DNA of 64,000 nucleotides, taken from positions 124,001 through 188,000 of the forward strand of contig CAVZHA010000003.1 of NCBI GenBank assembly GCA_963774945.1. Direction: 5' to 3'. Positions 1-12,786 of the stretch are shown piece after piece. Numbering within the stretch: the first letter of the stretch is position 1; each line of letters begins with the position of its first letter. The translations under genes were made by a program, and so were the position numbers. Below the pieces are notes generated by a model. That model saw nothing but the letters and a program-made list of their open reading frames with translations. It did not search any database and was not told the origin of the DNA. The DNA comes from Trebonia sp963774945. GTDB taxonomy: Bacteria > Actinomycetota > Actinomycetes > Streptosporangiales > Streptosporangiaceae.

Positions 1-1434
<1,434 letters not shown>

Positions 1435-1537
1435 GTTGGCCAGCAAGGCTCACCCGGACGATTCACGTGAAACCACGGTCCGTTCGATATGACCGTGTTG
1501 ATCTTTTGATCTTGATCTTTGAACGAGAGGTTGCGAA

Positions 1538-4141
<2,604 letters not shown>

Positions 4142-4144
4142 CCT

Positions 4145-5275
4145 ATGTCGGATAGTCTCACCAGAAGGCACAAAGGGGCACCATTGGGCACCGAGGAGGA
4201 CGGCGTGGACGAAGCGGGATCAACGACGCAGTCGCCGTTCATAACGACGCCGCAGTTGCTGGATTCGGACCCGGATGCGGACAGTGACGGAGCGGTCATT
4301 GACAATAGCTCTATGTCATCATCACGGAGGTCCGGAAGCTCGCGCTCCGGGTCAACAGGGGCCGGTGCGTCACGTACGCAGGCGACGCCACGGGCCGATG
4401 CTAATGGGAAAACCGCCAAGGACGACGCGAAGAGCGAGGCCGTAGCCGAGCCGGATAGCGAGGCCGCCAAGCCCGCTAAGCCTGTTAAGCCGGCCAAGGC
4501 CGCGCCGATGCCCGCGGACGGGATCGGCAGCAGGCCGTCGTTCACGCCAGCGGCGGCCGCTTCGCCCGCGCCGCAGACATCGGCAAGGCCGGCGCCGTCA
4601 TCGCCCTCCGCTCCATCTTCGCCCTCATCCTCCTCAACTCAGTCATCGCCCGGGTCGAGCTACCAGCAGCCGGCGTCGAGCTACACGCAGCAGTCCTCGG
4701 CCTACGCGCCGTCAAATTACTCGCGGTCGTCCTGGTCGAGCACGCCGGATACGCCGACCGCAACCGTGACCGCCGATTCGGCCGGTTTCGGCGCGCCCAC
4801 CGGGGCCAACCGGACCCAGGGCGCGTCGTCCAACGGCGGCTTCTCGTCGACTGCGGCCGGGGCCGCGGCCGGGGCTGCGGCCGGACTGAGCGGTGCCGCG
4901 GCCGGACTGAGCGGTGCGGCCGCCGGACTCGCGAGCTCGGTCACGGCCGCGTTCCGCGGCGGATCCGGTGCCAGGACCGCATCGGCGCCCAAGGAGCGGT
5001 CGGCGCCCAAGATCAAGGTTCGCCGGTCGAGCAAGCGGCAGGCGATGCTCACGCTGTCGCGGGTAGAGCCGTGGTCGGTCATGAAGTTCAGCTTCGTGGC
5101 CTCGGTGGTGGCGTTCATCATCTTGTTCGTCGCCGTGGCCGTGCTCTACATGGTGCTGTCCGCGCTCGGCGTGTTCGACTCGCTGCAGAACCAGGTCGCG
5201 TCGATCACGTCCGCCAAGAACACGGCGGGCACGAACATCTCGCACTGGTTCTCCGCGTCGCTCATCCTCGGCTAG
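4145..5275 (+). CDS. DUF3566 membrane protein, interrupted by an in-frame TAG
   Basis: Actinobacterial protein always found after gyrA; function not established in the family. The N-terminal 280 residues are low-complexity Ser/Pro/Ala-rich with AAAGLSG repeats. A DUF3566 domain follows (RVEPWSVMKFSF, then a transmembrane helix at about residues 315-340). ATG 4145 lies just after the gyrA stop, but a GTG at 4205 has a far better ribosome site (GAGGAGGA, 4193-4200) and may be the true start. The frame stops at TAG 5273-5275 in the middle of the domain. The same frame then resumes with the missing second helix and the family's usual C-terminus, given as the next entry. Either a nonsense mutation or a base-call error. 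Confidence 0.85.
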   Translation: MSDSLTRRHKGAPLGTEEDGVDEAGSTTQSPFITTPQLLDSDPDADSDGAVIDNSSMSSSRRSGSSRSGSTGAGASRTQATPRADANGKTAKDDAKSEAVAEPDSEAAKPAKPVKPAKAAPMPADGIGSRPSFTPAAAASPAPQTSARPAPSSPSAPSSPSSSSTQSSPGSSYQQPASSYTQQSSAYAPSNYSRSSWSSTPDTPTATVTADSAGFGAPTGANRTQGASSNGGFSSTAAGAAAGAAAGLSGAAAGLSGAAAGLASSVTAAFRGGSGARTASAPKERSAPKIKVRRSSKRQAMLTLSRVEPWSVMKFSFVASVVAFIILFVAVAVLYMVLSALGVFDSLQNQVASITSAKNTAGTNISHWFSASLILG

Positions 5276-5401
5276 ACGGCCATGCTCGGCGCGCTGAACA
5301 TCGTGCTCATCACGGCGCTGTCCACGATCGGCTCGGTGATCTACAACCTGATCGCGAAGACCGTCGGCGGCATCGAGGTGACCTTGCGCGAGACGGATTG
5401 A
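5276..5401 (+). pseudogene. C-terminal part of the DUF3566 domain, after the TAG
   Basis: Reading on in the same frame past TAG 5273-5275 gives TAMLGALNIVLITALSTIG and then VGGIEVTLRETD with a TGA at 5399-5401. This is the conserved second transmembrane helix and VGG(I/V)EVTL tail of DUF3566 proteins. The domain is therefore complete if one codon is read as sense. Readthrough, suppression, mutation or sequencing error cannot be told apart here. Confidence 0.8.
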
Positions 5402-5459
5402 TCGACGCGAGCAGCCTTGGGAATGCGGTAGAGTAACCCAGTCGATAGGGCTGCCCCTC

Positions 5460-5533
5460 GGGGGTATAGCTCAGTCGGTTAGAGCGCGTCCCTGATAAGG
5501 ACGAGGCCCGTGGTTCAAGTCCACGTACCCCCA
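5460..5533 (+). tRNA. tRNA-Ile (GAT)
   Basis: Full cloverleaf of 74 nt. The acceptor stem GGGGGTA pairs with TACCCCC, the anticodon loop is CTGATAA (anticodon GAT) closed by GTCC/GGAC, and the T arm contains GTGGTTCAAGTCCAC. No CCA is encoded. This is the standard tRNA downstream of gyrA in actinobacteria. Confidence 0.96.
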
Positions 5534-5547
5534 CGCCTATCGACGCC

Positions 5548-5586
5548 AGACCCCTGCACGTTCACGTGCAGGGGTCTTCGCTTTTT
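5548..5586 (+). terminator. Rho-independent terminator after tRNA-Ile
   Basis: Perfect 13-bp inverted repeat (AGACCCCTGCACG, 5548-5560; CGTGCAGGGGTCT, 5565-5577) with a TTCA loop, followed by a T-rich stretch ending in CTTTTTC. It lies 14 nt after the tRNA. Confidence 0.88.
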
Positions 5587-5698
5587 CTGCAAGAGCTTGA
5601 GCGGCGGCTCACCGGGGCGGCGGTAGGCTAACGGATGTGGCCCGGACGACACGGGCTTACGACCACTCGGGGAAATCGATGTTGGAGGGACCGGCTCG

Positions 5699-5821
5699 GT
5701 GAAGAAGCTGTTGATCCTCATCCTGTTTGTGCTCGGCGGTCTGGCGGTCTGGCGCAAGGTCGCGTCGCAGCGCGCGGATCTTGACCTGTGGAGCGAGGCC
5801 ACCGCCCCCGACGAATACTGA
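5699..5821 (+). CDS. DLW-39 family small protein
   Basis: 40-residue protein starting at GTG 5699, reading VKKLLILILFVLGG and then a basic stretch and the conserved DLDLW motif, with the acidic end ATAPDEY. This matches the small DLW-39 family found after the gyrA-tRNA-Ile block in actinobacteria. One N-terminal hydrophobic helix suggests a membrane-anchored micropeptide. TTGGAGGGA at about 5682-5690 is a good ribosome site. Its function is not known. The fixed position near gyrase is the main reason to trust so short a gene. Confidence 0.85.
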   Translation: MKKLLILILFVLGGLAVWRKVASQRADLDLWSEATAPDEY

Positions 5822-5832
5822 CGAAGGGCCCG

Positions 5833-5854
5833 GACCGGGCCGCCTGGCCCGGTC
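5833..5854. terminator. GC-rich hairpin after the DLW-39 gene
   Basis: GACCGGGCC (5833-5841) and GGCCCGGTC (5846-5854) form a perfect 9-bp stem with a 4-nt loop, 11 bp after the DLW-39 stop. There is no T-run, so termination is inferred from position and stem strength only. Confidence 0.5.
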
Positions 5855-5907
5855 TCCGGACTACCGACTACATCCGTAACCGCCGCTGAACCCCTTAGGC
5901 GCGTGCG

Positions 5908-6612
5908 ATGACCGAATCCTCTCCCATCTCGCTGGTCTGCCTGGACCTGGCGGGCATCGTCATCGACGACTCCGTTGTGGAGCGCGCCTACGCCGAGGCG
6001 ATCGCGACCCAGGGCATCGTCCCGGGGACCCAGGACTACGCCCGCTCGATGGTCAGGTTCGACCGTTCGCGCGGTCGCCCGCCCGCCAGCGTGCTGCGCG
6101 AGCTCTTCGAGGGCGACGAGCCTCGGGCTCAGGTGGCGGCGCTCGCGTTCGACCGGTCGTTCCGCGCGGCCGCGCAGCGGTTCGGCGTGTGCGTGCCGTC
6201 GGCGGTAGCCGACGCGATCGGCAAGGCGGCGGGCTCGGGCGCCCGGGTCGTGCTGATGACCGTGCTGTCCAGGTCTGCCTGCGGCGAGCTGCTCGGCTCG
6301 TTCCGCGACGCCGACCTGGTGCTCTGCGCCGACGACGTGCCCCGGAGCTTCCCCTGGCCGGACCCGGTGCTCACCGCGATGCTGCGGCTCGGCACGGCCG
6401 ACGTGCGCGAGGTCGCGGTGGTCAGCGCGACCGAGGACGGCGTGCTCTCCGGCTGCCGGGCCGGGGCCGGCCTGGTGGCGGGCATCGGCGCGGGCGCCCG
6501 CTCGGCCGCGCAGCTCCGCGCGGCGGGCGCGACCCATGTGCTCGACAGCATCGCTGCTCTTTCAGACCTGGTCACGGGGTTGTCCGGCGCCGGTCCGGGC
6601 CTAGACTTGTAG
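5908..6612 (+). CDS. HAD-like hydrolase, phosphonatase-like
   Basis: 234 aa. The N-terminus has the HAD nucleophile motif in the form CLDLAGIVIDD, where the first Asp (residue 13) would form the aspartyl-phosphate; phosphonoacetaldehyde hydrolases carry a similar DMAGTT motif. Motif II may be VVLMTVLS (about residue 115), and the C-terminus contains VAVVSATEDGVLSGCRAG, like the motif III/IV region of phosphonatase-like HADs. The substrate cannot be told from sequence. The stop is 2 bp before the ATG of the Fpg/Nei gene, so the two are probably co-transcribed. Confidence 0.7.
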   Translation: MTESSPISLVCLDLAGIVIDDSVVERAYAEAIATQGIVPGTQDYARSMVRFDRSRGRPPASVLRELFEGDEPRAQVAALAFDRSFRAAAQRFGVCVPSAVADAIGKAAGSGARVVLMTVLSRSACGELLGSFRDADLVLCADDVPRSFPWPDPVLTAMLRLGTADVREVAVVSATEDGVLSGCRAGAGLVAGIGAGARSAAQLRAAGATHVLDSIAALSDLVTGLSGAGPGLDL

Positions 6613-6614
6613 GC

Positions 6615-7509
6615 ATGCCCGAACTTCCGGAGGTGGAAGCCCTCGCGGTCTTCCTCCGTGAGCATGCGAGCGGCCGCGTCATCGCGCGGGCCGAGGCGGC
6701 CTCGTTTGCGGTACTGAAGACCTTCGATCCGCCGCTGTCGGCGCTGTCCGGGCGCGTGATCGGCGAGATCTCCCGGCACGGCAAGTTCCTGGATCTCAGC
6801 TGCTCCGGCGGGTCCGGCCCGGATGACGCTGGGGCAGGCGACCTGCACCTGGTCATGCACCTGGCCCGGGCCGGCTGGCTGCGCTGGCGCGACGACATCC
6901 CGGATAAGCCGGTCAGGCCGGGAAAGAGCCCGCTCGCGTTCCGGCTCGTGCTTGACGACGGGTCCGGGTTCGATCTGACCGAGGCGGGCACCCAGAAGCG
7001 GCTCGCCGTCTACCTCGTCCGCGACCCGGCCGACGTGCCCGGCGTCGCCAGCCTCGGCCCCGAGCCGCTGGCCGACGACTTCACGGTCGACGCGCTGGCC
7101 GCGATCCTGGCCGGCCGGCGCACCCAGATCAAGGGCGTGCTTCGCGACCAGCACATCATCGCCGGGATCGGCAACGCGTACTCCGACGAGGTGCTGAACG
7201 TCGCCAAGATGTCCCCGTTCAAGCTCGCCTCGAGCTTCACCGCCGACGAGGTGGCGGTGCTGCACGACGCGATCGTGAGCACGCTCCGCGAGGCGGTGAA
7301 GCGGTCGGCCGGGCTGGCCGCGGCCGACCTCAAGGGGGAGAAGAAGACCGGGCTGCGGGTGCACGGGAAGGCCGGGCCAGCCGTGCCCGACCTGCGGAGA
7401 CACGATCCGCGAGGTCTCCTTCGCCGACTCGGCGCTGCAGTACTGCCCCACCTGCCAGACCGGCGGCAAGCCGCTCGCCGACCGGCGGATGTCGCGGCTG
7501 CTGAAGTAG
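6615..7509 (+). pseudogene. Fpg/Nei-type DNA glycosylase, frameshifted before the zinc finger
   Basis: Base-excision repair glycosylase/AP lyase. The N-terminus MPELPEVEAL carries the catalytic Pro2 and Glu3. The H2TH region is seen in TQIKGVLRDQHIIAGIGNAY. The open frame runs past a break near 7374-7376 and ends at 7523 with a nonsense tail. Removing one G from the GGG run there restores GQPCPTCGDTIREVSFADS and YCPTCQTGGKPLADRR, the four-cysteine zinc finger, ending at TAG 7507-7509. The gene is therefore a complete Fpg-family gene apart from one extra base. A real frameshift would remove the DNA-binding finger. Confidence 0.88.
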
Positions 7510-7541
7510 CTTCTCCGGGTTGACAGCCAGCGGCGCCGGCG

Positions 7542-7955
7542 TCAGGCGGCGCCGCCGACCGCCTTACCGCGGCAGATGAGGTCGACGTAGGACGGCGGCA
7601 TCCCGGACGCGACCCCGGCCTGCAGCTGGATCTCGGCCAGGGCGGAGGCGACCAGCTCCCGGCAGTGCGGGCACTGCGGCGGCTGCCACGCGCCGGTGCC
7701 CTCGTAGACGGACTCGGCGGCGGCGCGCGCCTCGGTGCAACTGGTGTCGGCGAGCCCGGAGAAGTCGATCTGCAGCGGGATGCCCGCCTCCTGGACGGCC
7801 AGCCTGGCCTGCGCCGCCAGCGCGATGATGACGTCGCACTGGGCGGACTCGTCGAGCTCGCGCCAGGTGGCGGACGCCTCGTCGTACCGCCGGCCGGCCA
7901 TCGCCGAGGTCAGGAGATAGCCGATGCGCGGAGCCTCCCAGCGGGTCGTGCTCAT
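7542..7955 (-). CDS. Hypothetical protein with a CPHC motif
   Basis: 137 aa, family not recognised. It starts MSTTRWEAPRIGYLL, continues into a helical, acidic region with DESAQCDVIIALAAQA, and has a CPHCRELVASALAE motif near residue 95 plus two further cysteines, so metal binding is possible. It faces the Fpg/Nei gene tail to tail with a 32-bp gap. Codon usage looks coding: GC-rich third positions and no internal disruption. Confidence 0.6.
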   Translation of the reverse strand: MSTTRWEAPRIGYLLTSAMAGRRYDEASATWRELDESAQCDVIIALAAQARLAVQEAGIPLQIDFSGLADTSCTEARAAAESVYEGTGAWQPPQCPHCRELVASALAEIQLQAGVASGMPPSYVDLICRGKAVGGAA

Positions 7956-8413
7956 GCCTCACCCCCATGCATGAAAAGCCGTCGCCAAACCGTGTGGATG
8001 AGGCGCTCGACCCAGCCCGACAGGCCCGTGCCAGTGGCCGGGCCGCGCTGGTCCGACGCGCCTTCGCCCCAGACAACGCCCACCAATGCCCCCTTTTGGA
8101 TTTGGAGGGTTGAGGCGCAATGGTCGGCCCCTAGGCGGGGTCGGCCGCCCAGGGGCCGCCTGCGGGAGTCCTCGGTAACCCCCCAGAACCTGGGACGCCC
8201 GCAGCGCTACTTTGCGGGTTGCCCGGGGGGAAATCGACCGGGCGACAATCCGTAGCGCGGTGCTCACATTAGCGTGACGAGACAACGTTGTCTACACGAA
8301 CCAACAACTCCGAACTTGAATGCAAAGTGCCTGGTCATGACCTCTTTTGTGGACCCTGGAGTCGGCTGATCCACGACCGGCGGGAAGCGCTGGTACCCTG
8401 AGGACGTATTCCT
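7956..8413. other. 458-bp intergenic region before tRNA-Ala
   Basis: I find no convincing gene. It holds the promoter regions of the divergent hypothetical gene (minus) and of tRNA-Ala (plus). A sequence GGTACCCTGAGGA at about 8393-8405, just upstream of the tRNA, may be a -10 region, but no clear -35 is seen. Confidence 0.5.
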
Positions 8414-8485
8414 GGGGCTATGGCGCAGTGGTAGCGCACCTGCCTTGCATGCAGGGGGTCAGGGGTTCGAATCCCCTTAGCTCCA
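8414..8485 (+). tRNA. tRNA-Ala (TGC)
   Basis: 72-nt cloverleaf. Acceptor GGGGCTA pairs with TAGCTCC, D arm TGGCGCAGTGGTAGCGCA, anticodon loop TTGCAT within CCTGCCTTGCATGCAGG (anticodon TGC), T arm GGGGTTCGAATCCCC. No encoded CCA. It follows tRNA-Ile in the order common in actinobacteria. Confidence 0.96.
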
Positions 8486-8492
8486 CTCCAGG

Positions 8493-8774
8493 TCAGAGGT
8501 TGTCGATGACGTCCTTGGCTTCCTTCAGGCTCTGAGCGAGCGCCTCGCGCTCACGGCGCGAACGGGCGCTGCTCTCGCTGACCATCCAGCCGGCGCAGCC
8601 GAGCGCGAAGACGCCTGCCAGGAGTTCCGGCCGCTTTGAAGGGATGCCGATCGCCGCGGCGGAGGCCACCACCACCAGCGCCAGGGTGACCGTCCAGATC
8701 CGGCGGCTACTGCGGGGGCGCCCTGCGTGCATCACCGTCCGAATGATCCAGTTACGTCGTGATTCGCCCGGCAT
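8493..8774 (-). CDS. Small membrane protein, unknown function
   Basis: 93 aa with a basic N-terminus (RRNWIIRTVMHAGRPRSSRR), two probable transmembrane helices (VTLALVVVASAAAIGIP and ELLAGVFALGCAGWMV) and a charged helical C-terminus (RSRREREALAQSLKEAKD). Family not recognised. It lies convergent with tRNA-Ala. No regulatory signal is evident. Confidence 0.6.
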   Translation of the reverse strand: MPGESRRNWIIRTVMHAGRPRSSRRIWTVTLALVVVASAAAIGIPSKRPELLAGVFALGCAGWMVSESSARSRREREALAQSLKEAKDVIDNL

Positions 8775-8840
8775 GGACGAAGCGTAGCCGACCCGGGCTG
8801 GCCGCGCTGGTCAGGTGGCGCCGCCCGGCGCCGGACTAGC

Positions 8841-11283
8841 TCAGGAAACGCCGGTACTGGTCTGTATCTGCTCAGCCCCGGCGTCGTCGCCGAAGATACG
8901 CCAGCCGCCGCCTCCGGCCTGTTTCGCCATGTACATGGCCCGGTCGGCGTGGATGAGGAGGGCGGTCAGGTCCTCGTAGGGCGGGCATTCGGCGATGCCG
9001 ACGCTTGCGTGTGTAGGCAAGCGGCTCCCCGTCGCTGCCGATGGAAATCGGTGACCCGGCGGGTGAGCTGGTCCGCCAGGTGGATCGCGCGCAGGCTGGT
9101 GATCCCGGGCACGATGATGACGAACTCGTCGCCGCCGTAACGTCCCACGATGTCCTCGGGCCGGACGTTCTCCCGGCACGCCCGCGCCAGGTCGGTGAGC
9201 ACCTCGTCGCCCGCGATGTGGCCGTGCAGGTCGTTGATCTGCTTGAAGTTGTCAACGTCGATCATCAGCGCGACGACGGGCTGGCCGAGCCGCTGGGCAT
9301 GGGCGAAGGCGGCCTCGGCCGTTTCCATGAAGTGGCGCCGGTTGAACAGGCCGGTGGTGCCGTCGATCGAGGCCAGCTGCTGGTACCTGACCGCGAGCCG
9401 GCCGTAGTCGCGCAGGGCGATGTACTGGCGGACGCTGACCAGGAGGGTCAGCAGCAGGGCACCGAGCAGGATGCCGCCGAGCGGGTTGAACCCGACGCTG
9501 CGCATCCCGACGAAGGCCAGCAGGACGTAGCTGCTCAGGACGGCCACGTAGGGCAGGAAGGACGGCCGCGCGGGAACGGGCTCCGCCGGCTCGACCACGA
9601 TCCCGGTGGGCTTGGTGCGCAGCTGGCTGGCGGCGGAGATGCAGACGGCGGTCACCCCGAGCATCCACAGCGTGTCGACCGGATCGCCGCCGAGGTAGGC
9701 CGAGTGCACGGTGATGTAGGCGTAGGTGAGGTCGGCCGCGATGAAGAGCAGCAGGCCGACCGCGAAGATCTGCAGCGCCATGACGCTCGACCGGGGGACA
9801 CCGCGCCACAGCAGCGTCAGGATTCCGAACAGCAGCAGCAGGTCGCCGATCGGGTACGCGTAGGTGACGAGGTCGAACAGGTCGAAGTGCAGGCCGGTCC
9901 CGACGGCCGGCCCGAGCGCCAGGTACCAGATGAGCACCGCGCCGCCGGTGAACACCGTGCCCAGGTCGAGCAGCAGCCGCAGCCGCTCCGGGCCCGACCC
10001 CCGACGGGCCGGGAAGGAGAGCAGGCCGCAGAAGGCGACTACGTAGAAGCCCAGGTAGGCCGCGTCGGACCAGGTCGGGGTAGGCCACGCCGGTGCATCA
10101 CGTTCTCGACCCAGAACTGCAGCAGGTCGCCGAGCAGGTAGAGGAACATCGCCAGCGACAGCAGGCGCCACGCGCGGCAGGTGCGGTGCCCGAGATCCGC
10201 CCGCCGCGACACCCGCCAGGCCAGCACCACCGCGGCCCCGTTCACCGGGACGAACGCCAGGTCGCCGATGAGCGCCTGGTGCGCGCGCCCGCCCCAGCGG
10301 AACATCTGCCACAGACCGTAGACCACCAGCACCAGTACCGCGGCCGCCAGCGTGCCGACCGCCGACCTGCTGCACCGATCGCCGCGCAGCGCGCCGACCG
10401 CGCGGCCGACGGGCGCGCTGACCAGCCCGCCGGGATCCGCCCGGCGCGGCTGGGGACTGGGCTGCGGGTAGCCGGACGCCTCCACCGGCAGCACGAGCCT
10501 GGCCGGGTCGCGCAGCCACTCGGTGAAGGCGGCGGCCGACATCGGGCGCCCGAGGTAGAACCCCTGGCCGATGTCGCACCCGAGAGCCTGCAGCTCGGAA
10601 CTGATGGCCGCGGACTCGACCCCCTCGCCGACCACCTTGACGCCGAGCTGGTGCGCGAGGTCGATCGTGGTGCGGACGATCGTGCGGAAGCTCGTGCTGC
10701 GTGACGATCGGGCGCACGATCGAGCTGTCCAGCTTGAGCTCGTCGATCGGCCAGCCGCCGAGGCTCTCCAGGGAGGCGAAGCCGGTGCCGAAGTCATCGA
10801 GGGAGAACTGGATCCCGGACTCCGCCAGCTGCGCGAAGAACCTGGCGCTGACGGCCGTCGGTCCCGGTTTCCTCGCTCACCTCGAGCGCGATCATCTGGC
10901 CGGGCACCTGCTCCTCGCGCCAGGAGCCGGGCGACGGCGGCGGGGAAGTCGGGGTCGGCCACGCAGCCGGGCCCGATGTTGACCGAGACCGGGACCAGCC
11001 AGCCGGCCGCGGCCCAGGCCCGGTGCTGGACGAGCGCCTGCCTGAGCATTTCCAGGCTGAACTCCGTCATCAGCCCGAGCTCCTCGGCCAGCGAGATGAA
11101 CGAGGACGGCTGCAGGGTCCCGAGCTCCGGATGCTCCCACCGGGCGAGCAGCTCGGCCGCCACCAGCCGCCCGGTCGACAACTCAACCTCGGGCTGGAAG
11201 TACCCGATCAGCTGTCCGTCTCGCAGCGCGCGGGGGAACTCCGCGCGCAGCCGTGCCGCTACGTCGTCGGCTTCGGAGGCCAT
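8841..11283 (-). pseudogene. EAL-membrane-GGDEF cyclic-di-GMP protein with several frameshifts
   Basis: Cyclic-di-GMP turnover protein assembled from three frames. The N-terminal EAL phosphodiesterase domain starts at 11283 (RDGQLIGYFQPEVEL, AAELLARWEHPE) and continues in other frames with MIALEVSEET, IQFSLDDFGTGFASL and GVKVVGEGVES. A central set of hydrophobic helices runs from about 10390 to 9480. The C-terminal diguanylate cyclase domain has IDVDNFKQINDLHGHIAGDE and the active-site YGGDEF (intact, about 9130). The last residues, HADRAMYMAKQAGGGGW, are in another frame. Breaks lie near 10905, 10865, 10700, 10085 and 9015. EAL before GGDEF is the reverse of the common order. Either a decaying gene or one hit by clustered sequence errors. 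Confidence 0.8.
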
Positions 11284-11404
11284 GGTTCGCTATGTTCCCC
11301 TCGGCGGCAGCAGCACCCTTCGCATCACACAATGTAACCACAATGTGGTCTTTCGTAACTCGGATCTCTGCGCAGACCGGAACCCGCCTGCGGCTTCCCA
11401 GCGG

Positions 11405-12386
11405 TCAGGCCGAGGCGCGGCGGACGAGCCGGGGCCGGGACAGGCCGTCGTGCGGAGCTGCGTTCCGGCCAGCCAGGCTTTCCAGGATGGCCTGTGCGAG
11501 TTCCCGGCCCGTTTCCGCGTAGTCAAGGCCGATGGTGCTGAGCGGCGGGATGCTCACTTGCGCGGCGGCGATGTCGCCGACCCCGATGACCGCGATATCG
11601 TCCGGGGCCCGCAGACCTCGCAGGTGCATTCCGGCCAGCACCGCCATGGCGGTCTCGTCGTTGTACGCGCACACCCCGGTGACCGACGCGTCGGTCCACT
11701 GGTCCACGGCCAGGGCCGCCTTGGGCGCCGTCCATCTCGACCTCCAGCGCGATGGGCTCGGCCAGCCCGTGTTCGGCGCACGCGGCGAACGACGCCGCGC
11801 GAGGCGCTCCTGCACCCTGAATTGCGTCGGGTGCTCCCCCGGTCAGGGCGTAGCCGAGTCGGCTGTGGCCGAGGCCGATGAGATGCTTTGCCTGGAGCCG
11901 TCCGATCTGCTGCAATTCGGTTCTGGCCTGGCTCCCTGTTCCGAGCACGACCTCGGCCCCGGCTCGATGCAGCGCCTCGGTCGTCTCCTCGTCGAAGGGG
12001 ATCAGGGTGATGACGGCGGAGGCGTCCACCGCGGCGCACAGGTCGGGCAGCGGACGCCCGTGCCCCTCGGCCAGGTGGGTGACCAGAGACAGGCCGTGCT
12101 CGGCGAGCGCCGCCGCCAGTTGCTCGATGAAGCGGGAGAGGTTCGCGGAGATCGGCAGTCCCGGCAGCGCGAGCAAGACCACGTCGCTGCGTCCGGCCGC
12201 CAGCGACCGGGCGGAGGCGCGCGGTCGGTAGTCCAGCTTCTTCGCCGCTTCCAGGACGCGGCGTCGGGTCTCCTCGGGGATCGTCTGCCCTTGGGTGTTG
12301 TTGAGCACGAAGCTGACCGTGCTCTGCGACACTCCGGCTTCCCGTGCCACGTCGACGCTGGTGATCCGACTGGAGGATCGTCTCAT
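11405..12386 (-). pseudogene. LacI-family transcriptional regulator with one frameshift
   Basis: N-terminal helix-turn-helix RITSVDVAREAGVSQSTVSF plus the hinge region YRPRASARSLAAGRSD are typical of LacI/GalR repressors. A periplasmic-binding-protein-like effector domain follows. The frame breaks at a GGG run (11723-11725); removing one base joins ALEVEMDGA to KAALAVDQW. The second half contains VCAYNDETAMAVLAGM and DDIAVIGVGDIAAA, the standard LacI ligand-domain motifs, and ends at 11405. Effector and targets are unknown, and no sugar operon is adjacent. Confidence 0.88.
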
Positions 12387-12480
12387 CTGGTTCCCCGCTC
12401 GTCCGGCCCCACTGTAGGCCGATCGGGTGAGGATAACCGCCGGCGTGGCTGAGTGGTTAGCCGGCCTGGCGCCGGCCGGG

Positions 12481-12526
12481 CGCCGCAGGTCTCGGCCAGG
12501 TGATGAACCGGCCGAGACCTGCGGCG
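12481..12526. terminator. 17-bp perfect hairpin
   Basis: CGCCGCAGGTCTCGGCC (12481-12497) and its exact reverse complement (12510-12526) are separated by 12 nt. It lies between the LacI start and the 3' end of the minus-strand genes that finish at 12570, so it most likely terminates those. No T-run is present. Confidence 0.65.
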
Positions 12527-12569
12527 TGCCTTCCGATGGCTGCCGAGCGGAGCCGGCTGACGTGCTGCG

Positions 12570-12749
12570 TCAGCCGACGAGCAGCTTGTGACGCAGCTTG
12601 GCGATCGTCTGCGGGCTCAGGCCGAGGCCGTGCATGGCGTAGCCGTACATGGAGCCGTAGCTCGCCGCCACCTGCGCGAAGCCGGCCTGCAGGTAAGCGG
12701 CCTGAACCTCGCGCAGCGGAGCGTAGACGGCGGTTTCGGCGGCGGGCAT
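12570..12749 (-). pseudogene. C-terminal remnant of a protein-tyrosine phosphatase
   Basis: About 59 residues: LREVQAAYLQAGFAQVAASY, then YGSMYGYAMHGLGLS and a final LRHKLLVG. This resembles the C-terminus of actinobacterial IphP-type tyrosine/serine phosphatases (YLxAGFxxVxxxYGSxxxYxxxGLGLS). No catalytic CxxGKDRT segment is found upstream, where the frame enters the antisense of the HNH gene. I therefore read it as a leftover tail rather than a functional gene. Family assignment is from memory of the motif only. Confidence 0.5.
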
Positions 12750-12786
12750 CGCCTTCAGTTCGGCCTGCACGGGTGTCTGGCCGCGT

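Noticed and set aside
6189..6614. N-terminal extension of the glycosylase frame
   Set aside because: It overlaps the HAD-like gene in another frame; MPELPEVE at 6615 is the canonical start, since Pro2 must follow the initiator Met.
5460..8485. tRNA genes as integration sites for the islands
   Set aside because: No integrase gene and no duplicated tRNA 3' end were found in the window.
12437..12480. tRNA-like start (GGCTGAGTGGTTA)
   Set aside because: Only the D-arm-like part is seen; no anticodon arm or T arm follows, and the sequence runs into the 17-bp hairpin.
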